Shown here: positions 1 through 8,868 of the stretch, in pieces
How the letters are laid out: each line of letters begins with the position of its first letter
Numbering within the stretch: the stretch's first letter is position 1
Position numbers and translations under genes: made by a program
Notes under the pieces: generated by a model
Database searches by the model: none
Told to the model about the DNA's origin: nothing
Seen by the model: only the letters and a program-made list of their open reading frames with translations
Source: an uncultured Candidatus Melainabacteria bacterium
GTDB taxonomy: Bacteria > Cyanobacteriota > Vampirovibrionia > Gastranaerophilales > Gastranaerophilaceae
Reading direction: 5' to 3'
Length of the DNA: 64,000 nt
Assembly: GCA_934728585.1 (NCBI GenBank)
Contig: CAKVDZ010000001.1
Location: 124,001 to 188,000, forward strand

Positions 1-736
1 ACCTGTAAAAACTCATATTAAACTTGATACAGGTATGAATAGAATCGGTGTTTCACCAAAAGACGCTGTTGAGTATATTAAAAAAGTCCAATCTCTCGAT
101 TGTATGGAACTAAAAGGAATTTTTTCACACCTTGCAAATGCAGAGATTAAAGAAAAAACAGAAAAACAACTTGATATTTGGGAAAATATTATTTCGCAAA
201 TTAATACCGATGGCTTGTTATTGCATATTCTAAATACAGCTGGAATTATTACAAGCAACATATATAAATGTACTTACAATATGGTAAGAGGCGGAATTGG
301 CTTATATGGACTTTATCCTGACTTAATTGAGGGCGCACAACAAATAAATTTAAAACAAGCAATGTCCGTAAAAACAAGAATTATACATATTCACCAAATT
401 GATAAAGGTGATGGAGTAAGCTACGGACACACATTCGTTGCGGATAAACCAACAACAATTGCAACAGTACCTTTAGGTTATGCAGATGGTATTCCTCGAC
501 TTATTTCTAACAAATTTTACGGACATATTAATGGACAAAAAGTTAAACAAGTCGGAAATGTTGCGATGGATCAAATGATGTTTGATATTACTGGTATTGA
601 AGCCAAAACGGGTGACGTTATAACATTACTTGATGAAAGCCTACCAATTGACGAATGGGCAAGAATAATGGGCACAATCCATTACGAAATAATGTGCCAT
701 CTAAAAACAAGACTAACAAGAGTTTACACAAGATAA
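1..736 (+). CDS. alr: Alanine racemase, C-terminal part (5' end outside window)
   Basis: PLP-dependent interconversion of L- and D-alanine, supplying D-Ala for peptidoglycan in the cytoplasm. The frame is open to the window edge, so about the first third (roughly 130 residues of a normal ~370) is missing. The visible part starts in the barrel motif HIKLDTGMNRIGV, which is diagnostic of the family. It continues through the NMVRGGIGLYG loop and the SYGHTF segment that holds the second catalytic tyrosine, then VGNVAMDQMMFD and a C-terminal beta domain ending LKTRLTRVY. An internal ATG at position 35 is not the start, because coding similarity continues upstream of it. lpd follows after 9 bases, so the genes are probably co-transcribed. 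Family assignment is firm. Confidence 0.93.
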   Translation, partial: PVKTHIKLDTGMNRIGVSPKDAVEYIKKVQSLDCMELKGIFSHLANAEIKEKTEKQLDIWENIISQINTDGLLLHILNTAGIITSNIYKCTYNMVRGGIGLYGLYPDLIEGAQQINLKQAMSVKTRIIHIHQIDKGDGVSYGHTFVADKPTTIATVPLGYADGIPRLISNKFYGHINGQKVKQVGNVAMDQMMFDITGIEAKTGDVITLLDESLPIDEWARIMGTIHYEIMCHLKTRLTRVYTR

Positions 737-745
737 GAGGTTTTA

Positions 746-1984
746 ATGGAAAAAACTTACGATTACGGTATTATTGGTGCAGGTCCAGCTGGTTTTACGT
801 CAGCACTAATTGCAAGTGAAAAAGGATATTCAGTTGTTTTATTTGAAAAGGATCAAATCGGCGGAACTTGTTTAAATAAAGGCTGTATTCCAACAAAAAC
901 TATTTTACATTCGGCAGATTTATACAAAGAAGTTAAAAACGCTGAAAATATCGGTATAACAGCAAATGAACTAACTTTTAACTTTGAAAAAGTAATGGAA
1001 AGAAAAAACAAAGTTGTTGAAACACTTAGAAACGCTCTTACAAAAACACTACAATCAAAAGGGGTTGAAATTGTTCAGGGAGAAGCGTACGTAAGCGCAG
1101 AAAACACTATAAAATGTGGAGAAAACCTTTATAAATGTTCAAAAATCATTACTGCAACTGGTTCAGAGCCAAAAGCATTAAAAGGTTACGAATATGACCA
1201 CGAATTTATTTTAAATTCTGATGATTTATTTGAATTAAAACAAGCACCCAAAAACGTTGTAATTGTTGGCGCTGGTGCAGAGGGCATTGAATGGGCTAGA
1301 ATATTTAATGACATCGGTTGCGAAGTAACAATTGTCGAAGCTCAAAGCCGAGTTCTTTCAATTGCAGACGAAGAAGTTTCAAAATACATTGAAAGAATGT
1401 TCAAAATGCGAAAAATCGGATTAAAACTTTCAACTGTTATTGACAAAATTGAAGACAAAAAAGTCACATTATCAAATAGCGATATAATCGAACCAGATTT
1501 TGTACTTGTTGCAATTGGAAGATATCCAGTAAAACCAGAATTGAACGGCAAATCAACAGTTATTGGAGATGCTTGCAATCAATTAATGCTTGCAAATTTC
1601 GCTATGTATCAAGCAAGAGCACTTGTTTCAGGTATTCATTTTGATAACGTTTTTGTACCAAGCGTAGTTTATGGGACTCCAGAAATTGCGTGGGTTGGCG
1701 CAAACGAACAAGATTTGCCAGCTGGAAGCTATAAAAAATCGATTTATCCAATAAGAGCACTAGGAAAAGCCCATTGTGACAACGAAATTGAGGGATTTAT
1801 TAAAGTTTTATCTTACGATGGAAATATTATTGGCGCACACATTATTGCAAAAGAAGCTTCAGCATTAATTCACCAATTTGCAATTGCTATGCAAAACGAA
1901 ACAAAAGTTGAAGATTTACAAAAAGTTTGCTTTGCTCACCCAACATATTCAGAAGGTGTATACGAAAGTATTTTAGGACTATGA
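746..1984 (+). CDS. lpd: Dihydrolipoyl dehydrogenase (E3), short form
   Basis: FAD- and NAD-dependent reoxidation of dihydrolipoyl groups on 2-oxoacid dehydrogenase or glycine-cleavage proteins. Visible features are the N-terminal FAD-binding GAGPAG (about residues 11-16), the redox disulfide in GGTCLNKGCIPTK (C42 and C47), a second Rossmann motif VGAGAEG for NAD, and the C-terminal dimer-interface HPTYSE with the catalytic His-Glu pair. The protein is 412 residues, about 50 shorter than typical E3 enzymes; the shortening lies between the second nucleotide-binding region and the interface domain. The start has an AAGAGG ribosome site. Its stop overlaps the lipA start (ATGA), which ties it functionally to lipoate. 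The partner E1/E2 or glycine-cleavage genes are not in the window. Confidence 0.9.
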   Translation: MEKTYDYGIIGAGPAGFTSALIASEKGYSVVLFEKDQIGGTCLNKGCIPTKTILHSADLYKEVKNAENIGITANELTFNFEKVMERKNKVVETLRNALTKTLQSKGVEIVQGEAYVSAENTIKCGENLYKCSKIITATGSEPKALKGYEYDHEFILNSDDLFELKQAPKNVVIVGAGAEGIEWARIFNDIGCEVTIVEAQSRVLSIADEEVSKYIERMFKMRKIGLKLSTVIDKIEDKKVTLSNSDIIEPDFVLVAIGRYPVKPELNGKSTVIGDACNQLMLANFAMYQARALVSGIHFDNVFVPSVVYGTPEIAWVGANEQDLPAGSYKKSIYPIRALGKAHCDNEIEGFIKVLSYDGNIIGAHIIAKEASALIHQFAIAMQNETKVEDLQKVCFAHPTYSEGVYESILGL

Positions 1985-2823
1985 AACGACTTCCAGACTA
2001 TTTAAAGCGACAAATTATAGATACAGAAAATACCAAAAATGTAAGAGCAGTTTTAAAACATAATTGCTTGAATACCGTTTGCGAAAATGCTCGTTGTCCA
2101 AACAAAAACGAATGTTATCAAAAAAACACTGCAACATTTTTGATTATGGGTAATGTTTGTACGCGTAATTGCCGTTACTGCAATATCGGTTGCGAACGCC
2201 CAAAACCACTTGATAAAGACGAGCCAAAGCATATTGCAAAAGCTGTGAGCGAATTGGGATTAACATACTCTGTTATAACCTCTGTAACGCGAGATGATTT
2301 ACCAGACGGAGGTGCAGAACATTTCGCACAAACAATAAACGAAATCAGAAAAATTTCACCAGATACAAAAATAGAAATACTAACTCCTGATTTTAAAGGT
2401 GAGAAAAAAGCTTTAGATACAATAATAAAAGCTCACCCAGATGTATTCAACCACAATATTGAAACTGTTGAAAATTTGTTTAAAACAGCACGTCCACAAG
2501 GTAATTACAGACGTTCACTAGAGGTATTAAAATACATCAAAGACAATTCTGATATACCAACAAAATCAGGTTTAATGGTTGGTTTAGGCGAAACCGAAGA
2601 AGAAATTATGCAAACATTAAAAGATTTGCGCAAAGTTGGCTGTGATATTTTAACAATCGGTCAATATATTCAACCGTCAAAACATCACCTAGAAGTCGAA
2701 AAATACTACACCGAAGAAGAATTTGAACATTTGAAAGACCTAGCAAAACAAGCGGGCTTTGAAAAATATCAAATAGCACCGCTTGTTCGTAGTTCTTATA
2801 ACGCTTTTAAGCTTTTTAATTAA
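1981..2823 (+). CDS. lipA: Lipoyl synthase
   Basis: Radical SAM enzyme that inserts two sulfurs into octanoyl groups on carrier proteins to make lipoyl cofactor. The auxiliary-cluster cysteines are in the CENARCPNKNEC stretch (pattern Cx4Cx5C). The radical SAM cluster is CTRNCRYC, followed by GCERPKPLD. The family's later VTRDDLPDGG and HNIETV motifs are present, as is a C-terminal RSSYNA serine motif. I start it at the ATG at 1981, which overlaps the lpd stop, giving 280 residues, normal for the family. A longer frame from 1927 would lie inside lpd and lacks a ribosome site. It ends convergently with the YjbQ gene, overlapping it by 4 bases. Confidence 0.95.
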   Translation: MKRLPDYLKRQIIDTENTKNVRAVLKHNCLNTVCENARCPNKNECYQKNTATFLIMGNVCTRNCRYCNIGCERPKPLDKDEPKHIAKAVSELGLTYSVITSVTRDDLPDGGAEHFAQTINEIRKISPDTKIEILTPDFKGEKKALDTIIKAHPDVFNHNIETVENLFKTARPQGNYRRSLEVLKYIKDNSDIPTKSGLMVGLGETEEEIMQTLKDLRKVGCDILTIGQYIQPSKHHLEVEKYYTEEEFEHLKDLAKQAGFEKYQIAPLVRSSYNAFKLFN

Positions 2824-3233
2824 ATGCCCATAACTTTTACAATAACTCTTTTTTTACGCATTCCGTCAAATTCAGCGTAATAAATTTGTTGCCAAGGTCC
2901 AAAATCTAAGCGCCCATTTGTTACAGGAACAATGATTTCATGCCCGATAGTCAAACTCTTTAAGTGAGCGTCACCATTTGTTTCGCCAGTTCTATGGTGT
3001 AAATAATTTGGATTTGCTGGAGCAACATCTTCTAACCAAGTATCAATATCTTGAATTAAGCCACTTTCAGCATCATTAACGTACACACCTGCTGTAATAT
3101 GCATAGCTGAAACCAAAATCATACCATCTTGAATACCACTTTTTTTTAAAATTTCTTCAACTTCGTACGTAATATTTACATAGTCGTGCTCGCGTTCTGT
3201 GCAGAACCACAAGTAATCTGTGTGAATTTTCAT
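2820..3233 (-). CDS. YjbQ/UPF0047 family protein
   Basis: A 137-residue single-domain protein of the YjbQ (UPF0047, 'secondary thiamine-phosphate synthase enzyme') family. Family hallmarks are visible: the GMILVSAMHITAGVYVND segment with its conserved His, the HHRTGETNGDAHLKSLTIGHE stretch with clustered His/Asp residues thought to bind metal, and the ending GPWQQIYYAEFDGMRKKRVIVKV. Some family members have weak thiamine-phosphate synthase activity, but the physiological role is not settled, so no metabolic job is assigned. It is the last gene of a possible minus-strand run trkA-trkH-yjbQ, with 15 bases separating it from trkH, and is convergent with lipA. Confidence 0.88.
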   Translation of the reverse strand: MKIHTDYLWFCTEREHDYVNITYEVEEILKKSGIQDGMILVSAMHITAGVYVNDAESGLIQDIDTWLEDVAPANPNYLHHRTGETNGDAHLKSLTIGHEIIVPVTNGRLDFGPWQQIYYAEFDGMRKKRVIVKVMGI

Positions 3234-3248
3234 GTTGCTTTTCCTTTC

Positions 3249-4718
3249 TTATTTTTTCAAAGTCCAAAAATCTCTGTTTAACAGAATTAGAAACGGAACC
3301 AATTCCAAACGTCCGATTAACATATTGAACATAAATATTATTTTAGTAAGACTGTTTAAACCCTCAAAATTTCCCATTGGTCCAAGAGAACTACCAAAAG
3401 CAGGTCCAATGATACTTAGAGTTGAAAGAGAACCTGTAAAGCCAATTACAGCATTATTTTCAATTATTGATACCAATATTGAACTTATTAGCAATATAGT
3501 TACATAGAAAATTACAAATCCGATGATTTGCGAAATAATTTCTGGTGCAACTGTTGCTCTATCAAGTTTTATCGTAACAACAGCGTTAGGGTGAAGAAAT
3601 TTAATTACCTCACGTTTCAAATATTTGAACACGATTAAGGCTCTCATAATTTTGATACCGCCACCAGTTGACCCAGCAGAAGAACCAACAACAAGAGCGA
3701 TAAATAAAAGCATTTGCGCAGATATTGCCCAATACGTATAATCACTGCAAGCAAAACCAGTAGAAGTCATTAAGCTTACAACAGTAAACAAAATATTTGT
3801 TAAATTAATAAATGAAAATTCGTTAGAGGTACACCAGAAAAATAAAGCAATAGCGACAGATACACCTACTATAATTCCAATATAGGTTCTAAATTCTTCG
3901 TTTGTAAAAATCATTTTCCACTTGAATTGAGAAATAACTCTATATACAAGCGCCAAGTTGCAACCTGATAAAAACATAAACGCAATAACAATCCAAGTTA
4001 TAGGTAGTGAATGATAACCTGCAATAGAAAACTCATTTAGCGACATACCACCTGATGAAATAGTTGAAAATGCATTACAAACAGCATCAAACAGAGGCAT
4101 TTTAAAATATACCAACAAAGCAATTTCTGCAACAGTTAAAGCAATATATAACCCCCAAAGTGCAACGGCTGTATTTTTGATACGTGGAGTTAACTTATCT
4201 TCTGTCGGCCCTGGAGCCTCAGCAAAGAACATCTGACGTCCAGCGATTGCAAATTGTGGTAAAATCGCAATAAATAAGATGATAATTCCCATACCACCTA
4301 ACCACTGAGTAAATGAACGCCAGAAAAACAAGGTATGCGGATAATTATAATGAGTTAAAATTGTTGCGCCTGTTGTTGTTACACCTGAAATCCCCTCAAA
4401 AAATGCATCAACTACGCTAAAATCAAAGAACAAATAAGGAATACTTGCAATAAGCGCAAAAATTAACCAAGATAAAAGCACAGTTGCAAGCCCCTCTGAC
4501 TTTTTAATATCAGTCATTTTTTTGTCTTTTGTTATAAAATGGTTTACCAAAACCTTAAAAAATACACCTATTAAAACGGCTGTAGCAGAAGTTATAACGA
4601 ATGGTAAAATAGATGATGTTTCGCCGTAAATAAGCGCAACAACAACTGGTAGAAGTGTAACTAGACCAATACAAATAAAAACGAAAGATACAGCATTAAA
4701 AATGTAACTTAATCTCAT
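3249..4718 (-). CDS. trkH: TrkH-type potassium uptake channel subunit
   Basis: Integral membrane K+ translocating subunit of the Trk/Ktr system. The 489-residue protein is very hydrophobic, with about ten or more membrane segments and the repeated selectivity-filter-like loops of the SKT superfamily: GVTTTGATIL, STISSGGMSLN, TSTGFACSDY and GPAFGSSLGPMGNF. The central SSAGSTGGGIKIMRALIVFKYLKREV gate-region motif is also characteristic. It lies 1 base downstream of trkA, the cytosolic gating subunit, so the two form one transcription unit on the minus strand. Start ATG at 4718. Confidence 0.93.
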   Translation of the reverse strand: MRLSYIFNAVSFVFICIGLVTLLPVVVALIYGETSSILPFVITSATAVLIGVFFKVLVNHFITKDKKMTDIKKSEGLATVLLSWLIFALIASIPYLFFDFSVVDAFFEGISGVTTTGATILTHYNYPHTLFFWRSFTQWLGGMGIIILFIAILPQFAIAGRQMFFAEAPGPTEDKLTPRIKNTAVALWGLYIALTVAEIALLVYFKMPLFDAVCNAFSTISSGGMSLNEFSIAGYHSLPITWIVIAFMFLSGCNLALVYRVISQFKWKMIFTNEEFRTYIGIIVGVSVAIALFFWCTSNEFSFINLTNILFTVVSLMTSTGFACSDYTYWAISAQMLLFIALVVGSSAGSTGGGIKIMRALIVFKYLKREVIKFLHPNAVVTIKLDRATVAPEIISQIIGFVIFYVTILLISSILVSIIENNAVIGFTGSLSTLSIIGPAFGSSLGPMGNFEGLNSLTKIIFMFNMLIGRLELVPFLILLNRDFWTLKK

Positions 4719-4719
4719 T

Positions 4720-6060
4720 TTATCCTACCTTAAAAAAGTCTTTAATCTTTTGTGCATCTTCATTTTTAGTAAACACTATTATCTCGTCACCAGCCATAAT
4801 TAAAGTATCGCCTTTTGGTATGATAACGTGCTTGTTTCTGTTAATAATACCGATTACAGCTCTTGTAGGCATTGTTAAATTCATCAATTTTTTAGTTTCA
4901 AAATTATCAGGAATAACAATATCCAAGACTTCGCCCTTACCTTGCTCAACTGTTGCTAAAATACCAACATTTGTTTGACTAAATTCGTTTTTAATCTCGT
5001 GTAAAGCTGCTATTTTTGTAGATACCGCAATATCAATTCCAACTTGTTCAAACAACGGAATGTTAAACATTTTAGAAACTCTTGAAATAACTCTTTTTAC
5101 GCCAAGTTGTTTAGCTAAAAGTGAGCAAAGAAGATTTTTTTCATCATTGTTTGTAACGCTAATTACAACGTCAGAATCTGCAATTTCTTCTTCGTTAAGA
5201 AGCTCTAAGTTTGTGCCATCACCATTTAAAATCAAAGCATTTGAAAGTGTTTCTGATAAATACTCTGCACGCTTTTCATTTTTTTCAATAATTTTTACTT
5301 TAACCTTTAGTGATTCCAAGTCTTTTGCAAGCATTAAACCTACATTTCCGCCACCGATAATAGTAATAGTTTTTGTCACATTTTTTTCGTGGAAGAATTT
5401 ACCAGCCAAAATATCTAAAGAGTGTGAAGAACCCATAAAGATTACCTTATCGCCCTCTTTTAGAACGGTTTCACCATAAGGCACAAATAATTCGCCACTT
5501 CTAGTCAAACCAACGATCAAGGTTTCACTAGGGAACGAACAATCTCGTAATTTTTTATCTACTAAAACTGAATTTTCTTCAATTTTATATTCAAGTAATT
5601 TTGCTTTACCACCTGCAAAGTTTTCAACATCAAGCGCTTTTGCAACAGTTACTATTCTAAAAATTTCTTCTGTTAATAGGTCTTCTGGCCAGATAACAGA
5701 ATCAATTGAAGATGAAATAGCAACATCGCTTTCTTTTAATACAGCAAAGATGTTTTTGTATTCTTCTTTTGTTACAAAGCAAATGGTTTTAACTTTTGAA
5801 AGTTTTTTAACAACCGTACATGCAACAATATTTGCTTCATCATTAGGAGTACAAGCTATAAAGATATCAGCAGTCTTTATGTTAGCTTGTTTTAACACCT
5901 CAATATCAACGGCAACTCCGTTAATAAAACTAATATCTAACTTGTCAAAATCATCAGTATTTGCAGGGTCTTTATCAATAACCGTTACATCGTGCTGTTG
6001 ATAAAACTCTTTTGCAATCAAATAACCAAATTCAGTTGCACCATAAATAATTATTTTCAT
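4720..6060 (-). CDS. trkA: TrkA-type potassium channel gating subunit (two RCK domains)
   Basis: Cytosolic nucleotide-binding regulator of TrkH. It contains two tandem RCK units, each an N-terminal Rossmann fold (KIIIYGATEFGY, then ITIIGGGNVGLMLAKDL) followed by a TrkA-C domain (ILATVEQGKGEVLDIVIPD and the ending DEIIVFTKNEDA). The first Rossmann loop reads GATEFG rather than the usual GxGxxG. I place the start at the ATG at 6060, where the Rossmann strand begins. A TTG at 6078 in the same frame would add six residues, and neither start has a strong ribosome site. It is directly upstream of trkH. The divergent rmuC gene lies on the other side. Confidence 0.9.
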   Translation of the reverse strand: MKIIIYGATEFGYLIAKEFYQQHDVTVIDKDPANTDDFDKLDISFINGVAVDIEVLKQANIKTADIFIACTPNDEANIVACTVVKKLSKVKTICFVTKEEYKNIFAVLKESDVAISSSIDSVIWPEDLLTEEIFRIVTVAKALDVENFAGGKAKLLEYKIEENSVLVDKKLRDCSFPSETLIVGLTRSGELFVPYGETVLKEGDKVIFMGSSHSLDILAGKFFHEKNVTKTITIIGGGNVGLMLAKDLESLKVKVKIIEKNEKRAEYLSETLSNALILNGDGTNLELLNEEEIADSDVVISVTNNDEKNLLCSLLAKQLGVKRVISRVSKMFNIPLFEQVGIDIAVSTKIAALHEIKNEFSQTNVGILATVEQGKGEVLDIVIPDNFETKKLMNLTMPTRAVIGIINRNKHVIIPKGDTLIMAGDEIIVFTKNEDAQKIKDFFKVG

Positions 6061-6131
6061 AAGCAAAATATACTTCAAACAAGGAACTATGTAAAGGAGA
6101 ATTGTAATTAGTGAATGGTAGAGGGCATGTT

Positions 6132-6141
6132 GTGCTATAAT
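6132..6141 (+). promoter_or_regulatory. Extended -10 promoter of rmuC
   Basis: The sequence TGTGCTATAAT carries a consensus -10 (6136-6141) preceded by the extended -10 TG, about 23 bases before the rmuC start. No good -35 hexamer is visible. The same TGCTATAAT arrangement precedes galE at 10084-10091, so this may be a common promoter style here. Confidence 0.6.
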
Positions 6142-6164
6142 AGAAAAAACTAAGGAGATTTAAC

Positions 6165-7244
6165 ATGGAAATTTTACTTTTTGCTGGAGGATTTTTAACT
6201 GGTGCAATATTAGTATCAATAATATTTACAGTACTTATAAACAAAAACAAAACTACAAACGAAACTCTATTAAAACAAATGGAATTAAATTTCGAAAATA
6301 TGGCAAACAAAATTTTTGAACAAAATTCCGAAAAATTAACTTCAACTAACAAAGAAAAACTTGAAGACTTCTTTTCAAAATTCAAAGAAAAAATTGAAGA
6401 TTTTGAAAAACATACGAACGAAAAATTCAAATGTGAAAACGATAATTTTATCAAATTTGATGAAAATATTAAGCAATTTATTGAAGCTGGTGCAAAAATT
6501 TCTCAAGACACAACTTCCTTGACAAAAATCATGAAATCTGATAACAGAACTCAAGGTCAATGGGGCGAAATTGTTTTAGAACGTGTACTTGAAGCATCTG
6601 GGCTTAGAAAAGATGAAGAATATTTTATTCAAAAAGCCTCAACAGTTGAGGGACGTCCTGACGCAATTGTAACTTTACCAGAAAAGAAATGTGTTATGAT
6701 TGACGCAAAAACTTCACTGGCATCATTTTCAGCCTACCTTGAAGCAGAAACAGAAGAAGAAAAAGCACAACACTTAAAAGAGTTTAAAGACTCAACAAAA
6801 GCGCACATCGCAGGGCTTACAAAGCGTGATTATACACCAGAGAACGCAAGCCTTTCGCCAGAATATGTTTTAATGTTTATTCCTATTGAAAGTTGCTACT
6901 CCTTAATGTTCTGTGATGACAACGCTCTTTGGGATTATGCGTGGAAAAACAAAATCATGCCAGTATCACCATCAACACTATTAGCAAGTTTAAAAATTAT
7001 AAATTCGTTCTTAATGGTTAACCGTCAAAACACCAATGCACAAGAGATTTCTCGACTTGCAACAAAAATGTTAGATAAATTCTCAGATATGGTTAAAAAT
7101 ATTCGTACTGCGCGTGAAAAAATCGACCTTGGCTTAAGACAACTTGACGGCAAAGATAGCATTCTTGTAAACGCAGAAAAGATGAGAGATTTGGGCGCGG
7201 TTATGAACAAAGCTATGCCAGAACCTGAAAAAAGCGAAGAATAA
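6165..7244 (+). CDS. rmuC: RmuC family DNA recombination protein
   Basis: RmuC proteins limit recombination at inverted repeats and carry a predicted PD-(D/E)XK-like nuclease core. The 359-residue protein starts with one membrane segment (about residues 2-24), then a long charged coiled coil (about 35-120). The RmuC core follows, containing QGQWGEIVLERVLEASGL, the GRPDAIVTLPEKKCVMIDAKTS segment with the nuclease-like acidic and Lys residues, and the family motif YVLMFIPIESCYSLM. The ribosome site AAGGAG is well placed before the ATG. It is divergent from trkA and appears monocistronic. Confidence 0.92.
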   Translation: MEILLFAGGFLTGAILVSIIFTVLINKNKTTNETLLKQMELNFENMANKIFEQNSEKLTSTNKEKLEDFFSKFKEKIEDFEKHTNEKFKCENDNFIKFDENIKQFIEAGAKISQDTTSLTKIMKSDNRTQGQWGEIVLERVLEASGLRKDEEYFIQKASTVEGRPDAIVTLPEKKCVMIDAKTSLASFSAYLEAETEEEKAQHLKEFKDSTKAHIAGLTKRDYTPENASLSPEYVLMFIPIESCYSLMFCDDNALWDYAWKNKIMPVSPSTLLASLKIINSFLMVNRQNTNAQEISRLATKMLDKFSDMVKNIRTAREKIDLGLRQLDGKDSILVNAEKMRDLGAVMNKAMPEPEKSEE

Positions 7245-7283
7245 TAATTTTATTAACTAATGTAAAACTTCACTTAAAAATTA

Positions 7284-7311
7284 TAAAGTTTAGATAAAAA
7301 TTTGACGATAC
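7284..7311 (+). promoter_or_regulatory. Possible sigma-28-like promoter
   Basis: TAAAGTTT (7284-7291), a 12-base spacer, then GACGATAC (7304-7311). The flagellar sigma-28 consensus is TAAAGTTT, 11 bases, GCCGATAA, so the -35 is exact and the -10 matches 6 of 8 with one extra spacer base. It sits about 26 bases before the ATG of the next gene. Suggestive only. Confidence 0.35.
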
Positions 7312-7336
7312 ACATACTGAAAGAAGGTGTGTGTAT

Positions 7337-7900
7337 ATGTCAGTAAATGCTATTTCAGGAGTTAATTCATATTCAGCGATGGCAATTAGCGCTATTTCAT
7401 CTAGCACTAGTGGGCTTAAACCTGAAACAATCAAAAAATTAAAAGCTCTTGGTATTGACCCATCAACGGTTAAAACAGAAGCTGAAGCTCAAAGTCGTAT
7501 AGCACAGGCTGAAAAGCAAAAACAAAACACTCAATCTGTTCAACCACAACAAAGTTCTTCAAATGTTGATATGAAGCAATTACAAGACGACATCAAGACT
7601 TTGGGTGACAAGCTTGGCATAGACACAACTACAATCAAAGATTTGGACAAAGTTTCTGACACATTAAAAGCTGGAGTTGATGAATTTGTAAAAGGCGCAT
7701 CTGCACAAACTAATGTTTCAGACAAAGCAAATGTAAAATTAAACAATGGCACAGAGGTAAAAGAAGACCCTAGAAAAATTCAAAGCGATTATCAAGACAT
7801 CAAGGATAGAATTGATGAAGTTAAAAATGCAAAAAATTCAATGTTCGCAGGTCAGGATATGCTTGCGATGATGAATAAATATGCATTAGGCATTTCATAA
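7337..7900 (+). CDS. Hypothetical 187-residue Ser/Ala- and Lys/Gln-rich protein
   Basis: I do not recognise a domain. The N-terminus (MSVNAISGVNSYSAMAISAI) is Ser/Ala/Asn-rich and not a classical signal peptide. A short helical 'LKPETIKKLKALGIDPSTVKTEAEA' type segment (about 30-54) is followed by a Gln-rich low-complexity linker. The second half is an amphipathic helical region, about 85-165, with many Lys/Asp. The preferred start is the ATG at 7337, nine bases after GAAGG; a GTG at 7331 is too close to that site. A sigma-28-like promoter precedes it, so a flagellar or cell-surface link is possible but unproven. A strong terminator follows. Confidence 0.7.
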   Translation: MSVNAISGVNSYSAMAISAISSSTSGLKPETIKKLKALGIDPSTVKTEAEAQSRIAQAEKQKQNTQSVQPQQSSSNVDMKQLQDDIKTLGDKLGIDTTTIKDLDKVSDTLKAGVDEFVKGASAQTNVSDKANVKLNNGTEVKEDPRKIQSDYQDIKDRIDEVKNAKNSMFAGQDMLAMMNKYALGIS

Positions 7901-7938
7901 AAAAAAACAACTAAACCCATATTAGAATAGAGAAAAAA

Positions 7939-7975
7939 AGCGCGCGAACAAATAAATTTGTTCGCGCGCTCAACT
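7939..7975. terminator. Bidirectional rho-independent terminator
   Basis: Perfect 14-bp stem (7939-7952 pairs with 7957-7970) with a TAAA loop, an A-run before and a T-rich run after it. It separates the convergent genes ending at 7900 (+) and 7990 (-). Confidence 0.85.
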
Positions 7976-7989
7976 TTTTACTCAAAAAT

Positions 7990-8274
7990 CTAAACTTTAA
8001 CAGCTGATTTTTGTTGTTTATATTCTAATAAACAAGTCGCCAATTGGTCAGGGCAACTTGTTGGTTTACCATTACAGCTAATACCTTTTAATTTTGCAAT
8101 AACATCATCTATTTTCATACCCTTAATAAGGCTTTTAATACCTTGCAAATTGCCGTTGCACCCCCCAAAGAACTCACTATCTTGAATAGTACCATCTTCG
8201 TTTATTGCAACTCGCATTAATTGACAACAAGTCCCTGTTGTTTGATATTCAATAACTTCAACATTATTTGCCAT
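7990..8274 (-). CDS. TSCPD domain protein (TIGR03905 type)
   Basis: Small 94-residue protein made of a single TSCPD domain, the Cys-rich module otherwise found at the C-terminus of some class II ribonucleotide reductases. Visible cysteines include TGTCCQLM, the FFGGCNGN loop, GISCNG, and the name-giving TSCPDQLA near the C-terminus, arranged as in the stand-alone TIGR03905 family. The function of stand-alone members is unknown; metal binding is inferred from the cysteines. The start at 8274 is chosen because AAAGGAG lies just upstream; an in-frame start further upstream at 8313 has no such site. It is divergent from another Cys-rich small protein at 8351. Confidence 0.85.
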   Translation of the reverse strand: MANNVEVIEYQTTGTCCQLMRVAINEDGTIQDSEFFGGCNGNLQGIKSLIKGMKIDDVIAKLKGISCNGKPTSCPDQLATCLLEYKQQKSAVKV

Positions 8275-8350
8275 ACGTAAATCTCCTTTTCTTTCAACTA
8301 GATTATATAACAAATTTTACAACACAACAACTTTGCCTTAAAATTAAGAT

Positions 8351-8809
8351 ATGAAAAAACACAGTGAAAAAGCAAACGAATTATTTCAACAAGGTTACAA
8401 CTGCGCACAATCGGTTGCAGGAGCTTATGCTGAAGAAGTCGGTATTGATTTCAAAACAATGGTAAAAATGGTATCATCTTTTGGCGGTGGAATGGGAAAA
8501 TTAAGAGAAGTTTGCGGTGTAGTTAGTGCTATTTTCTTAATTGCTGGATTAAAAAATGGTTACACCGAACCAAATAACGACGTAGTTAAACAAAAACATT
8601 ACGAACTTATTCAAAAACTTGGTCACAAATTCAAAGATATCCACGGCTCTATCATTTGCAGAGAATTGTTGAACCTGCTAGAGCATGAAAGTTCACCCGT
8701 TCCAACAAAAAGAACTCCAGAATTTTATACAAAACGTCCTTGTGCAAAATTCATAATATCAGCTTGCGAAGTTCTTGATACCGTTCTTGCCGAAATTCAA
8801 GCGCAATAA
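8351..8809 (+). CDS. C-GCAxxG-C-C family redox-type protein
   Basis: 152-residue protein of the C_GCAxxG_C_C family (PF09719). It shows the opening helix FQQGYNCAQSV with a conserved Cys, the SSFGGGMGKLREVCGVVSA signature, and later cysteines in ICRELLN and RPCAKFI. Family members are thought to be redox-active or cofactor-binding, often near oxidoreductases; no substrate can be named here. There is only weak ribosome-site material before the ATG. The divergent neighbour is the TSCPD protein, another small Cys-rich protein, and the pair shares a 76-base promoter region. Confidence 0.85.
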   Translation: MKKHSEKANELFQQGYNCAQSVAGAYAEEVGIDFKTMVKMVSSFGGGMGKLREVCGVVSAIFLIAGLKNGYTEPNNDVVKQKHYELIQKLGHKFKDIHGSIICRELLNLLEHESSPVPTKRTPEFYTKRPCAKFIISACEVLDTVLAEIQAQ

Positions 8810-8868
8810 ATTTGACAGAACACACCACAAATATTACAATTAAATAATAATAATTTAGGGGATTAGAC

